This document shows positions 8,999 through 20,819 of a DNA stretch of 64,000 nucleotides, in pieces. The translations under genes and the position numbers were made by a program. The stretch is taken from assembly GCA_047967505.1 (NCBI GenBank), contig CM106538.1; one strand, given 5' to 3'. The stretch comes from Dipteris shenzhenensis. Lineage: Eukaryota; Polypodiophyta; Polypodiopsida; Gleicheniales. The stretch's first letter is position 1. Each line of letters begins with the position of its first letter. The notes under the pieces are model-generated. The model did not search any database and was not told the origin of the DNA. It worked only from the letters and a program-made list of their open reading frames with translations.

Positions 8999-10200
8999 CT
9001 ATCTCTCCTCATCTCCCGATTCCCAGATGTATCCTATCTCACTACAGTAGCCCTCTCTTTGGACTTTAAACAGTGGGGACCATGATATGTTGTACATGAG
9101 AAGGGAGCTCCCAGTAAACCTCAAGGATTCACCAAATGCATGGTCTCCTTCCATAATTTCACCAAGAACATTACAAAGGGCATGCTCTTGTAGACAATCG
9201 GGCACCGGATACAAATTTTTCCAACCAAGACAGCCCCCTGCCACTTGCCACCATGACAGCTCAATGCCATGAACCTTGTGAGCTCTTTAAACATAATGGT
9301 CCATGGCTGTGAAAGATCCTCATGGACCTAGCAATGTTGGCTGTTGCATGGATCTGCATGTCCAATATGCCCAGCCCCCCATCCCCTTTTTGTCCGCACA
9401 GTGTGCTCCATGCCAAAAGGGAGCATGACTTCTTGCCGTGCTTACTCTTCCACAGGAATGCCTTTGCATATCTAAGGACTCTTTTCCAATGAGAAGTCCT
9501 CAAGTCAACCCGGTGCGCATAGAAATGCAGCCTTGCCAGCAAGATCATATTTACAATGGTCACACTGGAATGAAAGGGTTAGAGGACATTGTCCCACTTA
9601 CAGAATTCTATTTCCTGCCTGTCAATGAATGAGTCAGCAAAGTCCTTCCCCATTGGGTAGCTCAGTTGTATGAATACTTGTCCTTTGTTAACTATCTCGC
9701 ATCCCCATCTGGACTTGTCCAAAGTATCATCCTCTGTCAGGCATATCATTCTAGGTTTTAGAATCTAAGGCATCAGTAAAGAATTGGACAATGTTGAGAG
9801 CCATTCTAATATTTTCATTGGAGGCTTCCAAACGCAGAAGTGAATCATCTGAAAAACATCACAGCCAGAGAATGCAGGAATCATTGTAATCAAACGCTAC
9901 ATGAATATCTACATCCATCTAACAAACTATGAATGTCTTATCTCATGTCAACAAATTGCTCAACTTTGGCAAATCAACCATTGCCCACCCACCACTATCA
10001 ATAATAGAAGGCAAAGCTTCAGAGCAAAGATTTAAAAGAACCCGGCTATAAAGCATAGGCTGGAGTTGGTTCCAAGTAAGCTAAGGACAAGGAGCAACAA
10101 GACGATGGGTCTACAACGTTGAGATGTGATAATGTCACTCCTTAGTTTGGGAGAAGACCCTAATCCTGTTATTATGAAGCAATTCGTCCGTAGTGCCCAG
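8999..10200 (-). pseudogene. L1-type LINE remnant (RT and C-terminal region)
   Basis: Minus strand. Around 10090-10030 it reads QLQPMLYSRVLLNLCSEALP, the conserved RT start region. Near 9850 is FSDDSLLRLEASNENIRMAL, a variant of the catalytic YADD box. From 9563 to 9261 an open segment contains YAKAFLWKSKHGKKSCSLLA and KGDGGLGILDMQ, the post-RT domain of plant L1 elements (usually FLW...GGLG). A further open piece lies at 9244-8999. Stops and frameshifts interrupt it, and both endonuclease and 3' end are missing or unrecognised. It belongs to a different LINE family from the copy at 4195-8990. It lies upstream of the visible Alba exons and in the opposite direction, possibly within that gene's intron. 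Confidence 0.75.
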
Positions 10201-10319
10201 TAATGGATAGAATCTGAATACATGAAAGAGGCTGAACTTGCTGCAGAAACTATTAGTCTTTTTGCTAAAGAACAAGTGAACGGTGATTTCTCCTGATTTT
10301 GAAACATGGCTGCATGCCT

Positions 10320-11444
10320 TATGTATCCAATGCCCCTACCTCAAAAAACTTACAATTGGAGGTTGCACGTCTCATGAGGAGGCTAATGCTGCAGGGCTAG
10401 TGGCAATAATGAGTACAAAATTTAGTGTAAGCTTGCATCTTTTGGAAGGATGAGGTCAACTTGGTATTGACAAATGGCATTTTTTGGTTTCATGAGGCTG
10501 CCACCCAAGAGAGTTTATGTCATGAAAGATGCAAGTAATGATAAAAGGGATCAATTAACTTTCTAACCTTGTTCTTTCTTCCTCATTAACTCTGCACAGC
10601 TGTGTCTTCCCAGTGAAAAGCCATAGATTTGTACGATAATCTGGCATAGAGAGGGACATATTTGATTTTCTCCGCCTTTTGTGCATCCATCTGCTATCGT
10701 ATAGTTTGGGGAAATCCTTCTCAGCACTGCAAGACTTTTTTGATCCTCATTGTTTTAAGATGTAAATGTATTCGTGAGGAACAATTACCTTTCTAACCTG
10801 AGCGTCTCCAGGTTGGTGGTCTAGAGATCTTGGAGTTTTTTAACTTATTATTTCTTCCTGATTCGTTCTGCACAGCTGTGCCTTCCTAGTGAAAAGCCAT
10901 AGATTGTATGATCATCTATCTCAGAGGGGGGGAGATTCGTTTTTCTCCGCGCTTTTGTGTATCCATCTGGTCTCATATAGTTTGGGAATCCTTCCCAAGA
11001 CTGCAGTGAAAATGCTATGGCAGCAGTTAAGTGAAAAAAATGTTATTTCTTAGATGGATCAAGAAAGATAGTATGTATGATGTCCTCAATAATTGGAAGG
11101 GAAAAAATTCATGCACTAGTTTGAGATTTGAGAGCTGAATGGCAACACTTGAGTGGATCCCTGAATTGCTGGACGCTCATGTAGCTATATGTGGAACAAA
11201 TCTGGTGATGAATGACAATGAATTGCTCAATCTTGCTGTGATTTGCTGACAAGCTATTTGTATTGATTTCTTCATTTTCTCTATGGTTCTTTTAATTAAC
11301 TCTATGTATGATATTGTAACAGTCCTCTTTGCTCAAAGAATTTCCCATAATAAAGATAGTGTCTACTCTTTTAAGCTAATAGAGAAGCGCTGCAAAATTT
11401 GATGTAAATCACAGTAAAGCAGTTACACAATATGTTTCATGCAG
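10320..11444 (+). other. Probable intron upstream of the Alba exons, with an imperfect tandem duplication
   Basis: The stretch has two related blocks, about 10547-10740 and 10830-11005. They share CTGCACAGCTGTG, GTGAAAAGCCATAGATT and a TTTTCTCCGC...TTTTGTG core. No other element is recognisable. A short open segment at 10350-10440 (LTIGGCTSHEEANAAGLVAI) may be coding, but it does not match Alba and I cannot identify it. Confidence 0.55.
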
Positions 11445-11921
11445 GAATTGCAACGTCTACGGTGGACATAATGGATGAGACAAGGGGACGCACGATCCAG
11501 AAAGCTAAGGTACACTTTCCACCTTATAAACTTGCAAGTATAATCTCATGGTTGGTCAGCATGGTGATTGTAAATACCCATAAGAGCAAACTAAGCACAA
11601 TGAAGTAGAGTCGTGAGAAAACAATATGATGCCAACTAGCACTTCCATTTTACCACAGAGGGGACAGGATAGTGCAGGCTTGGGTCATATTCCCTTTCTC
11701 CCAGGTCTTGTGAGTTTGATCCGCCACAAGTGTGGCGATGCTAAAACTCCTGAGAAGAGATCACCATGTATGACGTGTCTGGTTCTCAATATGAAATTTT
11801 AGTGCATTAAACTGGAGTTTCTCTGCAGGTGAATATAATTTTAGGGAAATCCAATCAGTTTGATGAACTGATGGCAGCTGCAGTTGGAGTTGACACAGAT
11901 GTCTCTGAAGAAGTTGATTGA
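11445..11921 (+). CDS. Alba family DNA/RNA-binding protein, last two exons
   Basis: Two exons with canonical junctions: 11445-11509 (after ...TTTCATGCAG, before GTACAC) and 11829-11921 (after CTCTGCAG, stop TGA at 11919-11921). They join in phase to give IATSTVDIMDETRGRTIQKA, then K, then VNIILGKSNQFDELMAAAVG and an acidic end. This is the C-terminal half of the short plant Alba proteins, in which the TS-VD-RGR-QKAK strand and the K-S-FDELMAAA helix are conserved. Alba proteins bind RNA and DNA and act in mRNA translation and stability, and in some plants at telomeres or R-loops. The N-terminal half (ALGMAI...VVTIAEILKNNG region) is not found in the 11 kb upstream. Either the gene has very long introns filled by the LINE and LTR elements, or this is a 3' fragment. 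Confidence 0.85.
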
Positions 11922-12615
11922 ATTTTTCTATTGTGTAAATTGAGACTGAGGGTATAGTCTGTCAGTCCAATAGTATCTGCTAAGGCATTGCATTCTTGTT
12001 GAGGTGTATATAAATTTTGCAGGTATTTCTAGGTATAACTGTTTACATAATTTTGTGACTGCCATGCGGACAGGCGGAGTCCGATTCAGGGTGGTTTATA
12101 AATACAAATGGATATTTTTGCTGTGCCATAGCAGTTCACTGAGTTCCATGTATTTCTGTTAGTGTGGATTTGATGCTGATTGCTATTGGCAACTATTTGC
12201 GTGCTGAGGGACAGTAGAAGGGGTGGCCATAAGGTGACTGCTCTGCCTGCTCACACATTTTATTTTTTTAGTTTCTTTCTGAAGAAAAGGAACTTTTCTA
12301 TGTATAAAATACAACATCATGGAGATGACATTATTTATTCTTTCTGTGCAATGCACTGAATTGACTTACTGATACAAAACTTAGCAGCATGGACGGCTGG
12401 AACTCATATCAGGAGTTGTTGTGAAGGGTGGTAGTTGTTGAGGATATCTTTGCAGGTAAACGAGGGAAGACGAATTGCTGTTGTCACGATTGTTTTCGGT
12501 TGGGAAATCAATGCGCATATAACTCTCTCACTCTCTTGGTGCCATGATGTGAGATGCCCAAGATCTGTTAGGCTTGGTTAGTTGTGGGGAATAAAGCTTC
12601 CTTAAGGGGGGTTGT
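11922..12615. other. 3' flank of the Alba exons; no gene seen
   Basis: AT-rich sequence presumably includes the 3' UTR. Repeated TGTATATAAA and TTTGTGA stretches occur, but no polyadenylation site can be fixed by eye. Confidence 0.4.
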
Positions 12616-12660
12616 GTGGGGGTGCGGGGGTTGTTTTGCCATAAATTTATCATGCTTAGA

Positions 12661-13245
12661 AAAGATCAGATAGAAATTAACAGTTATCATGAAGGTGCTG
12701 TGGACGAGCCATTGCAGGTTGGTCAATTAGGATTGTGGCTCACTAATAACCCTAGGTCAGCTGCAAAGAGCCAGTTAGGGGTAGTTTGTGAAGTATGGAA
12801 TATGCTTGTAGGCCATGTCTGTCCAAAACACTCATGGTACCTAAGGGCAATGTGAGAGCCCTCCTGCCCATGCTTCTCGCTGGAGCACAGGGTGTAAAGC
12901 AAATGCCACCAAGGAGGTGGAGTCACTGATGACTAGCAGATTCACATCCCCCATGGTGGAGGGCCGGGAGGCGCGGGGGTCATTGTTGCAAGAAAAAAGG
13001 AACGAGTTTTATGCTTACAAAAGGCCAGATAGAAATTAACAGGTATCACTAGGGTGATAGCCGTGGGTCAGTTACAAGGAGCCATTAGGGGCACTTTGTG
13101 AATTTGTGAATGTGCCCACAGGCCATGTCTGTCTAAATACTCATGGTGCTTAGGGTCCATGTGAGAGCCCTCCTGCCCATGCTCCCAGAAGGAGGAAAGC
13201 ATGGTAACAACATCAAGCTAGATGCCATCAAGGAGGTGAAGTCAT
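12661..13245. repeat. Imperfect direct repeat, two units
   Basis: Units at about 12661-12925 and 13021-13245 share AGATAGAAATTAACAG, AGGCCATGTCTGTC and GTGAGAGCCCTCCTGCCCAT, with gaps between. No coding function is recognised. The sequence from 13245 to 13700 holds nothing identifiable. Confidence 0.75.
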
Positions 13246-13699
13246 CAATGGATGGATTGATTTCCCACCCATTATAGGGCTCCACCTTGTTACCTAGATG
13301 TGCGAGGCTATAAGATGGTTAGCAGCTTTTACATCCCATCCTTTGGCTATAAGGGGCCTTTTGTGTGGGCGTTGGGGTGGTTGATTTGACCTCTAGCTGT
13401 ATCTCAACGAGCTCTTCCTAACCATAATAGGTTGAGGAGCTGCTCTGTGCCTTGTACTCAAAGGACTATTGCCTCTGCTGTCTCCCCAAGGTCCCCTCCC
13501 TTAGGGGCTGATCGGTGTTTTGAATTAAATAGAAAAGAGTTGCAAAATCAGTGGAGCCCCCAGAAGAGCATTTTGGAAGTGGTTTTCGGGCTGCATGGAG
13601 TTGCTTGAAGGAGTTCCAAGACATACACAGAAAACAGGTTGTCAGGCATTGAGAAAGAATTGGCAAAGTCAATGTAGTATTGGTCACTCTAGAGGCTGA

Positions 13700-14639
13700 A
13701 AAATTATCATTGGTGTTGAATTGTGCAATGAATAGTAACTGAGGTGTTGGAAGAAATAGAATGCAGGTACAATGCCAACCAAATTTCGTGAATCGAATTT
13801 GTCCAGAATTTCAAGATGCAAAAGATCCATGAAGACGTACATGAACTATTAATATATTTAAAAAAATCATAGGACGATATGGCTATTGAGGATGTGAAAA
13901 GGACAACTGGATTTCATACTTCAGATCCCTACTAGCAGGTTGAAACCTCATTAAGCACTTATTGTGCTTAATTCATCAGTAACGGACAACATGATACTTT
14001 CAGTTGATGGTCGAGTTTGTATAAAAAGATTGCAAGACTTTGGAAGACATATTTTAGACAGTCAATACATTGGGGTATTTTCATTGAAGGCATGTTTGGC
14101 TTCGCTTAGAGATTTGTGATCAAAAGAAAGGGGATTGCCATTACTATTGAAAGGCTAACCATGATGCAAAGGACTACTGTTACGAAAAAAGTTTACCAAT
14201 GGAAAGGTAAAAGCTAGTCAGTCAAATTATGCAAAGTGAAAATAGAGATAATGAACCTTCGAACGCTTATAATCACGCATTTATCGTTGTTCCTTTGGAC
14301 TCAAGTAATGAATAAAAGAATACATAATATGTTGATAGTGAGCATCAAGTCACATGACAACAAATAAGCTCATGTTTTTGACTCGATGATTATTGAAGAC
14401 ATTGGGCAAGCATATGGTGGGTACTTGAAAGTTAAAAAGGGGTAAGTGTGGTACTGATTAGAATGCGTAATGATCAGATCAAGTCTGTTGGCAATGTGTA
14501 GTATGTGCCTAGATTTGCTATCTAGCTTACAGTCAATTTAATCTATTGCAGAACATGACGCTAAAGTCTAGCTACTCAAGGACAAATGTTTTTGATAGAC
14601 ACACGAAATGAGGTTGCTATGGTTGATGTTTAAGGAGAG
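13700..14639 (+). pseudogene. Ty1/copia gag-protease remnant
   Basis: Heavily decayed + strand sequence. At about 14120-14180 a degenerate zinc knuckle reads CHYY, stop, KANHDAKDYC. Around 14330-14600 the remains of the retropepsin and pre-integrase part can be followed: VDSEHQVT, WASIWW, KSVGNV, YVPRFAI and FLIDTRNEVAMV. These resemble the DSGA(S)xH, VGxV and LYVP(R/G)L landmarks of plant copia proteins. The sequence stops at 14639, where the LTR of another copia copy begins, so it may have been interrupted by that insertion. Confidence 0.55.
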
Positions 14640-14989
14640 CGTTAGAAAAGATCACTGACCCACCTGTTGAGCCCCCATATATGAGGAGGAGACATCACGG
14701 CAGTGTAGTGCAGATATCTGTAGGCAGGTGAGGCTAGGCTGAACTGCATCTGAGCAGTTCTCAGCAGACTAGGGTTGTGCCCAGCAACTTGTCAGAAGAA
14801 ATACGGGCAGAAAATAAGTTTCCTTTTAGGCGCCTGAAAGGACTGCCCAACAGGTAACAATTTTGGACTGTTCCAGGTCTCCTGACCTGGCAGTCAACCA
14901 ACCTACAGGTCGGGTCAAATACCGACCAGGTCAGCCCAGCACCTTGCTGAATGCTTTTCCCCGAAGCAGTCCAGCCACTTTTGTGGTAC

Positions 14990-16133
14990 ACTCGACAAGC
15001 ACAAGGCAAGGTTGGTGGCCAAGGGTTACTCATCGGCTGAATGTCTAGCTTACGACGAGACCTTTGCACCAATGGCCTGGATGGAGACGATTTGGACGCT
15101 AAGAGCACTAGCTGCCCACTACAAGTGGCCCTCGTCAATGGAGACTTGGAGGAGGAAGTCAGTGTGGAGCAGCCACAAGGACTTCAGACCAAGAGAACCA
15201 TGGTGTGCGGGCTGAAATAGGCTCCCGAGGCATGGTATTAACGCATCCACGATTACTTCATACAGATTGGTCTTTCTTGAAGCTCGTTGGATGCAAACTT
15301 GTACCTCCATTCAGAGGGGACATGAGAATGATGGTGATTCCATATGTCAATGACTTTCATCTCTCAAGAAAAATACTGCCAAGAGATCCTGAAGCGGTTT
15401 CAAAAGGAAGAGTGCGAAGAGGTGATCCCGCCCATGGAAGTCGGAACAAACTCAGCAAAGAAGATTCGTGGACTAGACCAAGTATCAGCAACTTGTGGGG
15501 AGCTTGCTCCACCTCACAAACACTCGTCCTTACATTGCATTCTCAGTGGGATTACTTCGCCATTTTTCATCAAAACCCCTAGAGAATCATTGGTAAGCTT
15601 GCTTGCATGTGGTACGGTACTTGAAGGGCACCTCAAGATACGGGAACATGTGCCGCACATGGATTGACTTCTTTGGGTATTGTGGTTTGGATGGGCGGGA
15701 AATGGGAACACGCGATGTTTTACGACTGACCATTGCTTTCTACCAGCGTCAGGAGCCATTTCTTGGCTTAGTAAAAAGCAACCCACGGTCGCTCTTTCAT
15801 TTACGGAGGCATAGTAATGAACAGCCTATATGGCATCATGCGAGTCCTTATGGCCCAGGCAGATCCTTGAAGACATGGACGTTCTACAGGACGAAGTGGT
15901 GATTTATTGCGACAACCAAAGTTGCATTGCAATCGCAAAGAACCCAGGTTTTTCATGCTCAGACGAAGCACATTGAGGATCACTACGACTTCATCTGGAA
16001 GCTGATCATGGATGACTTGATCGAGCTGACATACCGCCCTAGAGAAGAAAATGCTGCCGATTGGTTCACCATGGCTCGCTCTTGTGAGCAGATGGAGCAT
16101 CTCATTCAACGTCCAGGGATGGGCCCACATTGA
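14990..16133 (+). pseudogene. Copia reverse transcriptase/RNase H remnant
   Basis: In shifting frames the + strand reads DKHKARLVAKGYS, YDETFAPMA and LRALAAHYKWP (RT start), then FISQEKYCQEILKRFQKEEC (RT end). Next come RYLKGTSRYG and the RNase H tail, with IYCDNQSCIAIAKNP, KHIEDHYDFI and LTYRPREENAADWFT. The central RT segment carrying the catalytic YVDD box is reduced to an altered YVND at about 15343-15354. Several frameshifts and deletions make it inactive. The C-terminal TKHIExxYxFI block and the following E-N-x-AD box are diagnostic of copia RNase H. Confidence 0.85.
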
Positions 16134-16146
16134 GTCAAAGAGGGGG

Positions 16147-16681
16147 TGTTAGAAAAGATCATTGACCCACCTGTGGGCCCCCGTATCAGAAGGGCATCAA
16201 GGCATTGTATCTGTAGCCAGGTGAGGGTAGGCTGAGCTGCATCTGAGCCTTTCTCATGAGATTAGGGTTGCACACAGCAACCTCTGTCAGTAGAAATAAG
16301 GGCAGAAAACAGGTTGCCTTTTAGGCACCTGAAAGGACCCAGAATTTTGGACTGTTCCGGGACCTGGCAGTCAACCGTCCTAAAGGTTGGGGTCAAATAC
16401 CAGACCAACTCAGCCTGGTCTGGTTGGCAGATTGGTTTGCTGGAACTGACACAGTACATCCGTTAGTTGTGGGGCTGGTCGCACTATATAAATGAGGCCC
16501 CTGCCTCACTATCTGCATCCCATTGAAGCTCTTTCAAAGGCACGCAGGAGCAGGTCTTCTGGAGCATTTGTACCTACATCTATACCTCAATTTGCAGTCT
16601 TGACTGTACTTTGCCCAGCACACTGCTGGATGTTTCTAGCTTCCCACTGAAGCAGTTCAGCCACTTTTGTGGCGACCTACA
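16147..16681 (+). repeat. 3' LTR of the deleted copia element
   Basis: It starts TGTTAGAAAAGATC immediately after the polypurine tract. It contains a TATATAAAT box at 16485-16493, about 340 bp in, a plausible U3 promoter. It shares sequence with 14640-14985, including a final CCACTTTTGTGG motif. Its right end is uncertain. Confidence 0.75.
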
Positions 16682-16689
16682 CTGAGTAT

Positions 16690-19340
16690 ATTTTGGAAGC
16701 TCCTTTGCTGCTCTATATTCCACTGTGTCATTTTCAGTTTGTGGGTTCAGTTTTCTGTTGTACATCGGAAGTGAGCTGTCTAGGTTTTTCCTCTTCAGCT
16801 CCTGAAATTCTGACAGAGTTCCTTTCAGTAAACTTTGCAAGTTGAATGATGTGGTATGTGATAGAGCACTAGTGTCCTCAACATCGAATGGTAGAGATGT
16901 GGTCATTAGCATAGAAAGTGTCGATTATTTAAATATCACCATCTTATCTGTGACGGGTGCATGAAAAGAAATAGCACTAGTGACAAGTTCCTTAATGTGA
17001 TACAAGAGCATCAATATAATTGCTTGAGCTTGTGCATATTGAACTTGTGCAATAGAAACAAGGTTGAATGTGGGAATGCATTATCCCATGACAGTCACAG
17101 ATCTACGTGGCGAAGAAACACCTACACCAATTATTTCCCAAATTCAGAAAGTGCAAGGCAATGAGTATTTGTCATAGAGCATTAAGAGTTATTATGAATA
17201 ATTTGGGATTTAGAGACATATATGTGGCTCATGTATATTCTATAGAACAGAGTAAAAATTGGTTTATAAATGGTCCATGCTTCAGGCGAGTATATGTATG
17301 GAAGGAGCCGTGCATATGGGTATGCATACCTTGAAAAGATGTCCAACAAAGGCTTTGGATGGTTGAACACTTGAAGAAGTATATACTAGTACAAACTTAA
17401 TGTTACACTCATGAATTTTTGGTTGCCAAGCACATGCTCATATCCTTGGAGAGAAAGGGATGCAAAGTTAAAAGGATATATATTTATTGACTCGATGAGT
17501 ATGCAAAACCCTGGTTGTACATTGAAGATATCAAGAAAATCGTGACAAGCTGAAGATGCAATACCGATGATCATCATGAAACCGTGGTTGAGTCTCAAAA
17601 GTTGTGATTGTGACCTTGAAGGTAATTTTGAGAACAAAGAAGTAAGAAACTCAAAGATAAAACGTTGATGGCTTTTGCAAGCATTCAAGGATTCTCATGC
17701 ATTTTCTTGTCTCATGGACGTTCTTACAGCATGTCATGTACTAGATTTAGGCATATCAGCTTTGAAATAAAACTAGCATTGTTGATGGACATCTAGACTT
17801 GTAAGAGCCTACTCAAGGAGGCTTAGGCAAGAACGGATAGATACGCTACATAGTACATTCAAGTCATGAAAATAGATACATGATTTGATAGAATTGTCAC
17901 AATGTAAATGGAACCTACAACATGCAAATGGATGAAGCATAAAACAAATTGAAAACATGAGCAGGACTAAAGGCAATGTATAAAGTAACAAGTTGATTAG
18001 TCAAAGAAGGAGATTCTATTCAAATAGCCTTGAATGGATTGCACCATATATTTCAATACTGGGTTAGTAGCCTTGTTGCATAAATGAACAATCTTAAAAA
18101 CTTTGCTAGGTATCTCACTCAAATAAAAAATGAGTACTTGGCTTAAAAGAGGCACATAACACAAATAGGAGATCTTTATTTTTGATTGTATATGATCTCT
18201 TCACAATGTATAAGGCGAGTAGGTGGTATGTCCTTTCATAAATCTAAGGTATAGAGTGGGAGATTCGAGGAGAGTAGAGGTATATTGGATGGTTACAATA
18301 AGGACAAAGTTTAGGCTATCCTTGTTGACACTTAGCGCTAGACACCTTAGCTAGGCCATATCGCGTCTATTAGGAGCCATCAAGATTTTAGAGATAATGG
18401 CTAATTGAAATAACCTTCCTTAGAGTGAACTACCATAGAAAGTAAGCATGACATTACTTAAGGATAAGAGTCCCATACGAAGGGTAATATTACATCTACA
18501 TGGATTGTTGTCCTTCAAACTCAATGGATGAGGGGCGCCTCAATCTTTAGCCTACGGACACAAGCCTAGAGGAATTATTCCAAATGGTGAGGCGAAGATT
18601 AGCAAAGACCATATATTAGTGGATTAGCCATAACTTTTGGGTTTTGTCTCACCCAAGTGCATCAATGATCACCAAGATGATGTTAGTTGCAGAGTTCATG
18701 TGCTAGATGCTCTTTGCATGGAAATGCCAAACCAAAATCTATTTGTCAAATAAAAGTTGTTGCTAGTTTATGGAGACCAATGCTTATGGTGAACCAAATG
18801 CAAAATTCATTGATGTTTTTAGAAGATGCTTTAAGGACACAATTTTAAGTAGGTAATGCATTTGCCATAAGCATCAAAGGTGTGGAAAACATTGAATATT
18901 CATTTATGAGAACAAAACCTTGGTGACCCACCTCAATTCCAAAAATTTAGTTAGCCAATGTGAGAATGAGAGGTAGTGATGCCATCATGGATCATTTTGA
19001 ATAAGATGAAAGTGCACTAAAAATGAAATGGAAGACTTTGAGTTTTATAGAGTACACTTTGAATTTTATCCTTGTCATTTGAAGGCCTCGAGGTGGCAGC
19101 AATTGCTAGAGGTTATGTGGTGGGGATTGAATGAAAAGTAGTAGGGAAGACTATGCAGAAGGTGCATTAGCTACTACAAAGATGCACAGCATGTGATTCA
19201 AAGATAAAAGGCCTTAGAAACATGCTTAGCATAGTGGAAGTTCTTGGTCTTATCCTATATAAAACAAGAGTTCTTCAAGTGAGTCGAGACAATGATCTAA
19301 TGCAAAGCAAAAGTTACCTACAAAGAGAAGGTAAAATAAT
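16690..19340. other. Decayed sequence, probably old retroelement; no gene
   Basis: There are many stops in all frames. A minus-strand open segment at 16580-16912 is not recognisable. VAKKHLHQLFPKFRKC at 17100-17160 (+) resembles the pre-integrase/integrase junction of copia proteins and could be the continuation of the remnant at 13.7-14.6 kb. The rest of the stretch shows no element I can name. Confidence 0.35.
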
Positions 19341-19344
19341 TTAA

Positions 19345-19475
19345 GTATGACAAGTTGGGTCATATTGCCAGAGATTGCCAACGGAAGCCTACGAATGGGC
19401 AAGGCAACAAAGGAAAGAGGCTATATATCGAAGCCTACGAATGGGCAAGGCAACAAAGGAAAGAGGCTATATATC
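19345..19475 (+). pseudogene. Copia gag zinc-knuckle remnant with a 46-bp tandem duplication
   Basis: The + strand reads FKYDKLGHIARDCQRKPTNG, the second half of a retroviral zinc knuckle in which the expected Cys residues before KLGH are lost. The 46-bp unit at 19384-19429 is repeated at 19430-19475 without a visible difference, so this duplication is young compared with the decayed sequence around it. Downstream, 19490-19700 is open but unrecognised. Confidence 0.6.
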
Positions 19476-19699
19476 GCTATTGTAGGGAAAGACGAATATG
19501 TATTAGAAGGGTTAGATACAGGAGATGCATCAAATATATTGATTGAGTTTGTAAACTTGCCTTGGGGATGTCGCATTTTGCTCACTATTCCTACTCATAC
19601 TAGGTGGCATTTTTCAAATTATCCACTATGTGTATGTCTCCACATCATTTGCATCTCTCATGACCATGAAGATGCATTGCCTATTTTTCTTTCTCATTA

Positions 19700-20190
19700 A
19701 ACGTTGTATCACTGAGCTTCTACAAGTGTCTTAAATTCTTGAAATTTTCCTAAGAGTTCAAACCATTGTCTCTTCATCCCAACGTGGGCCAAGGAGTTAG
19801 TGGATGAGGCATAGAACATTGTCAAATACTTGAAGTGAAGAGGATAGCAAGAAATTTACATGTGTTTGTGACACAAGTTAAGAAACTAATTAGCTTCCAA
19901 GAGGTGGTTTGAAGAATAGGTAGATTCCCTAGAATCTTTTGAAACATAGATGGTAGCTTATGCTTGGGTATTGATGGGAGCAAAAATGTAGCTTTGCTTA
20001 CTATGTTATTTTTATTTTTAATTCTTTTGTTTTTGTTATAAATTTTCATTTTAATTATATTTTTCTCATTTACTCATAACTTTGTCTAAATTTGCTCTTG
20101 TTTCCATTGTTCTTTCACGTGTTCTAGAAAAATTACAATTTTTAAGATGGATATATTATAGTCTTATGAAGAGAGATATATTCTTTCCTT
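19700..20190. other. No recognisable feature
   Basis: AT-rich, with T-runs around 20010-20080. No reading frame or repeat that I can assign. Confidence 0.4.
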
Positions 20191-20194
20191 GGAA

Positions 20195-20425
20195 GAAGAA
20201 TACAATGGAACTCATGGGTGTTGATTAAACCACATAAAGGCAAGAATTTCATAGGTTGTAAATGGGTCTACAAGGTAAAGCATAAAATTGACAGATTCGT
20301 ATACCTGAAATTTGCCCCAAAAAAGTTTAAAATAAATAAATTTGATAGAAGCGTGGACAAGTATAATGTAAAGTTAATTGCAGAAAGTAATGCTCGAAAA
20401 GAGGGATAAGCTTTAAGGAGACCTT
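20195..20425 (+). pseudogene. Copia reverse transcriptase N-terminal fragment
   Basis: The + strand reads NGTHG, then LIKPHKGKNFIGCKWVYKVK, then SVDKYNVKLIAESNARKEG. These are the landmarks G-x-K-x-IGCKWV-K-K and KYKARLVAKG...EG that open the RT domain of plant copia elements. The fragment breaks off after about 70 codons. Just downstream, an unrelated gag fragment lies on the opposite strand. Confidence 0.75.
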
Positions 20426-20454
20426 CACACTACCTCTGCATTAGAAGAGCATCC

Positions 20455-20800
20455 ATCTTATTTTCTCTCTTGCATGTAATATTGGCTTGTTTATCCACCC
20501 TGGTTGAGTTCGTCTTTTGACCAATTGCCGCTAGTTGATCCCCCACCACCTTCATCTTGGTGATCTATTCTTGTATCGATTTTCCTTCAACCATATTGAA
20601 CAACTCTGCCTTGATGTTCAAGATTCTTGCCTCATTGTCAAGCTCGTACATATCCATCAAAGTCGTCCAGGCCTCAAAAGAAGCATCTGCCATCTAAATA
20701 TGTGGTAACACTACGTTCACCGTCATATCCACAATGATAGCCAAGGCTTCCCCATCCGGGACATGCCATGCTCTTACTAAGATAGGGTATCTTTAATCCT
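20455..20800 (-). pseudogene. Copia gag (UBN2-like) fragment
   Basis: On the minus strand the frame reads DASFEAWTTLMDMYELDNEA, RILNIKAELFNMVEGKSIQE and KMKVVGDQLAAIG. This is the A-x-E-AW-TL-x-Y core of copia Gag, with one stop. It is in the opposite direction to the RT fragment next to it, so the two come from different insertions. Confidence 0.7.
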
Positions 20801-20819
20801 TGTCTTTATCTTTAAGAAT

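Larger units (their letters stand above)
14640..16681 (+). mobile_element. Ty1/copia element with deleted interior
   Basis: Related LTR sequences lie at 14640 to about 14985 and 16147 to about 16681. The 5' LTR begins CGTTAG where the 3' LTR has TGTTAG, and it has lost roughly 190 bp internally. A polypurine tract (AAAGAGGGGG) sits directly before the 3' LTR. The interior begins abruptly in reverse transcriptase at about 14990, so gag, protease, integrase and the primer-binding site are gone. The outer right end is approximate and no target duplication was found. Confidence 0.8.

Noticed and set aside
14635-16690. Target-site duplication for the copia element at 14.6-16.7 kb
   Set aside because: The left flank GAGAG does not recur at any plausible right end, and the right LTR end is uncertain.
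16580-16912. 110-codon minus frame
   Set aside because: It overlaps the copia 3' LTR and flank; no motif and no support on the opposite strand.
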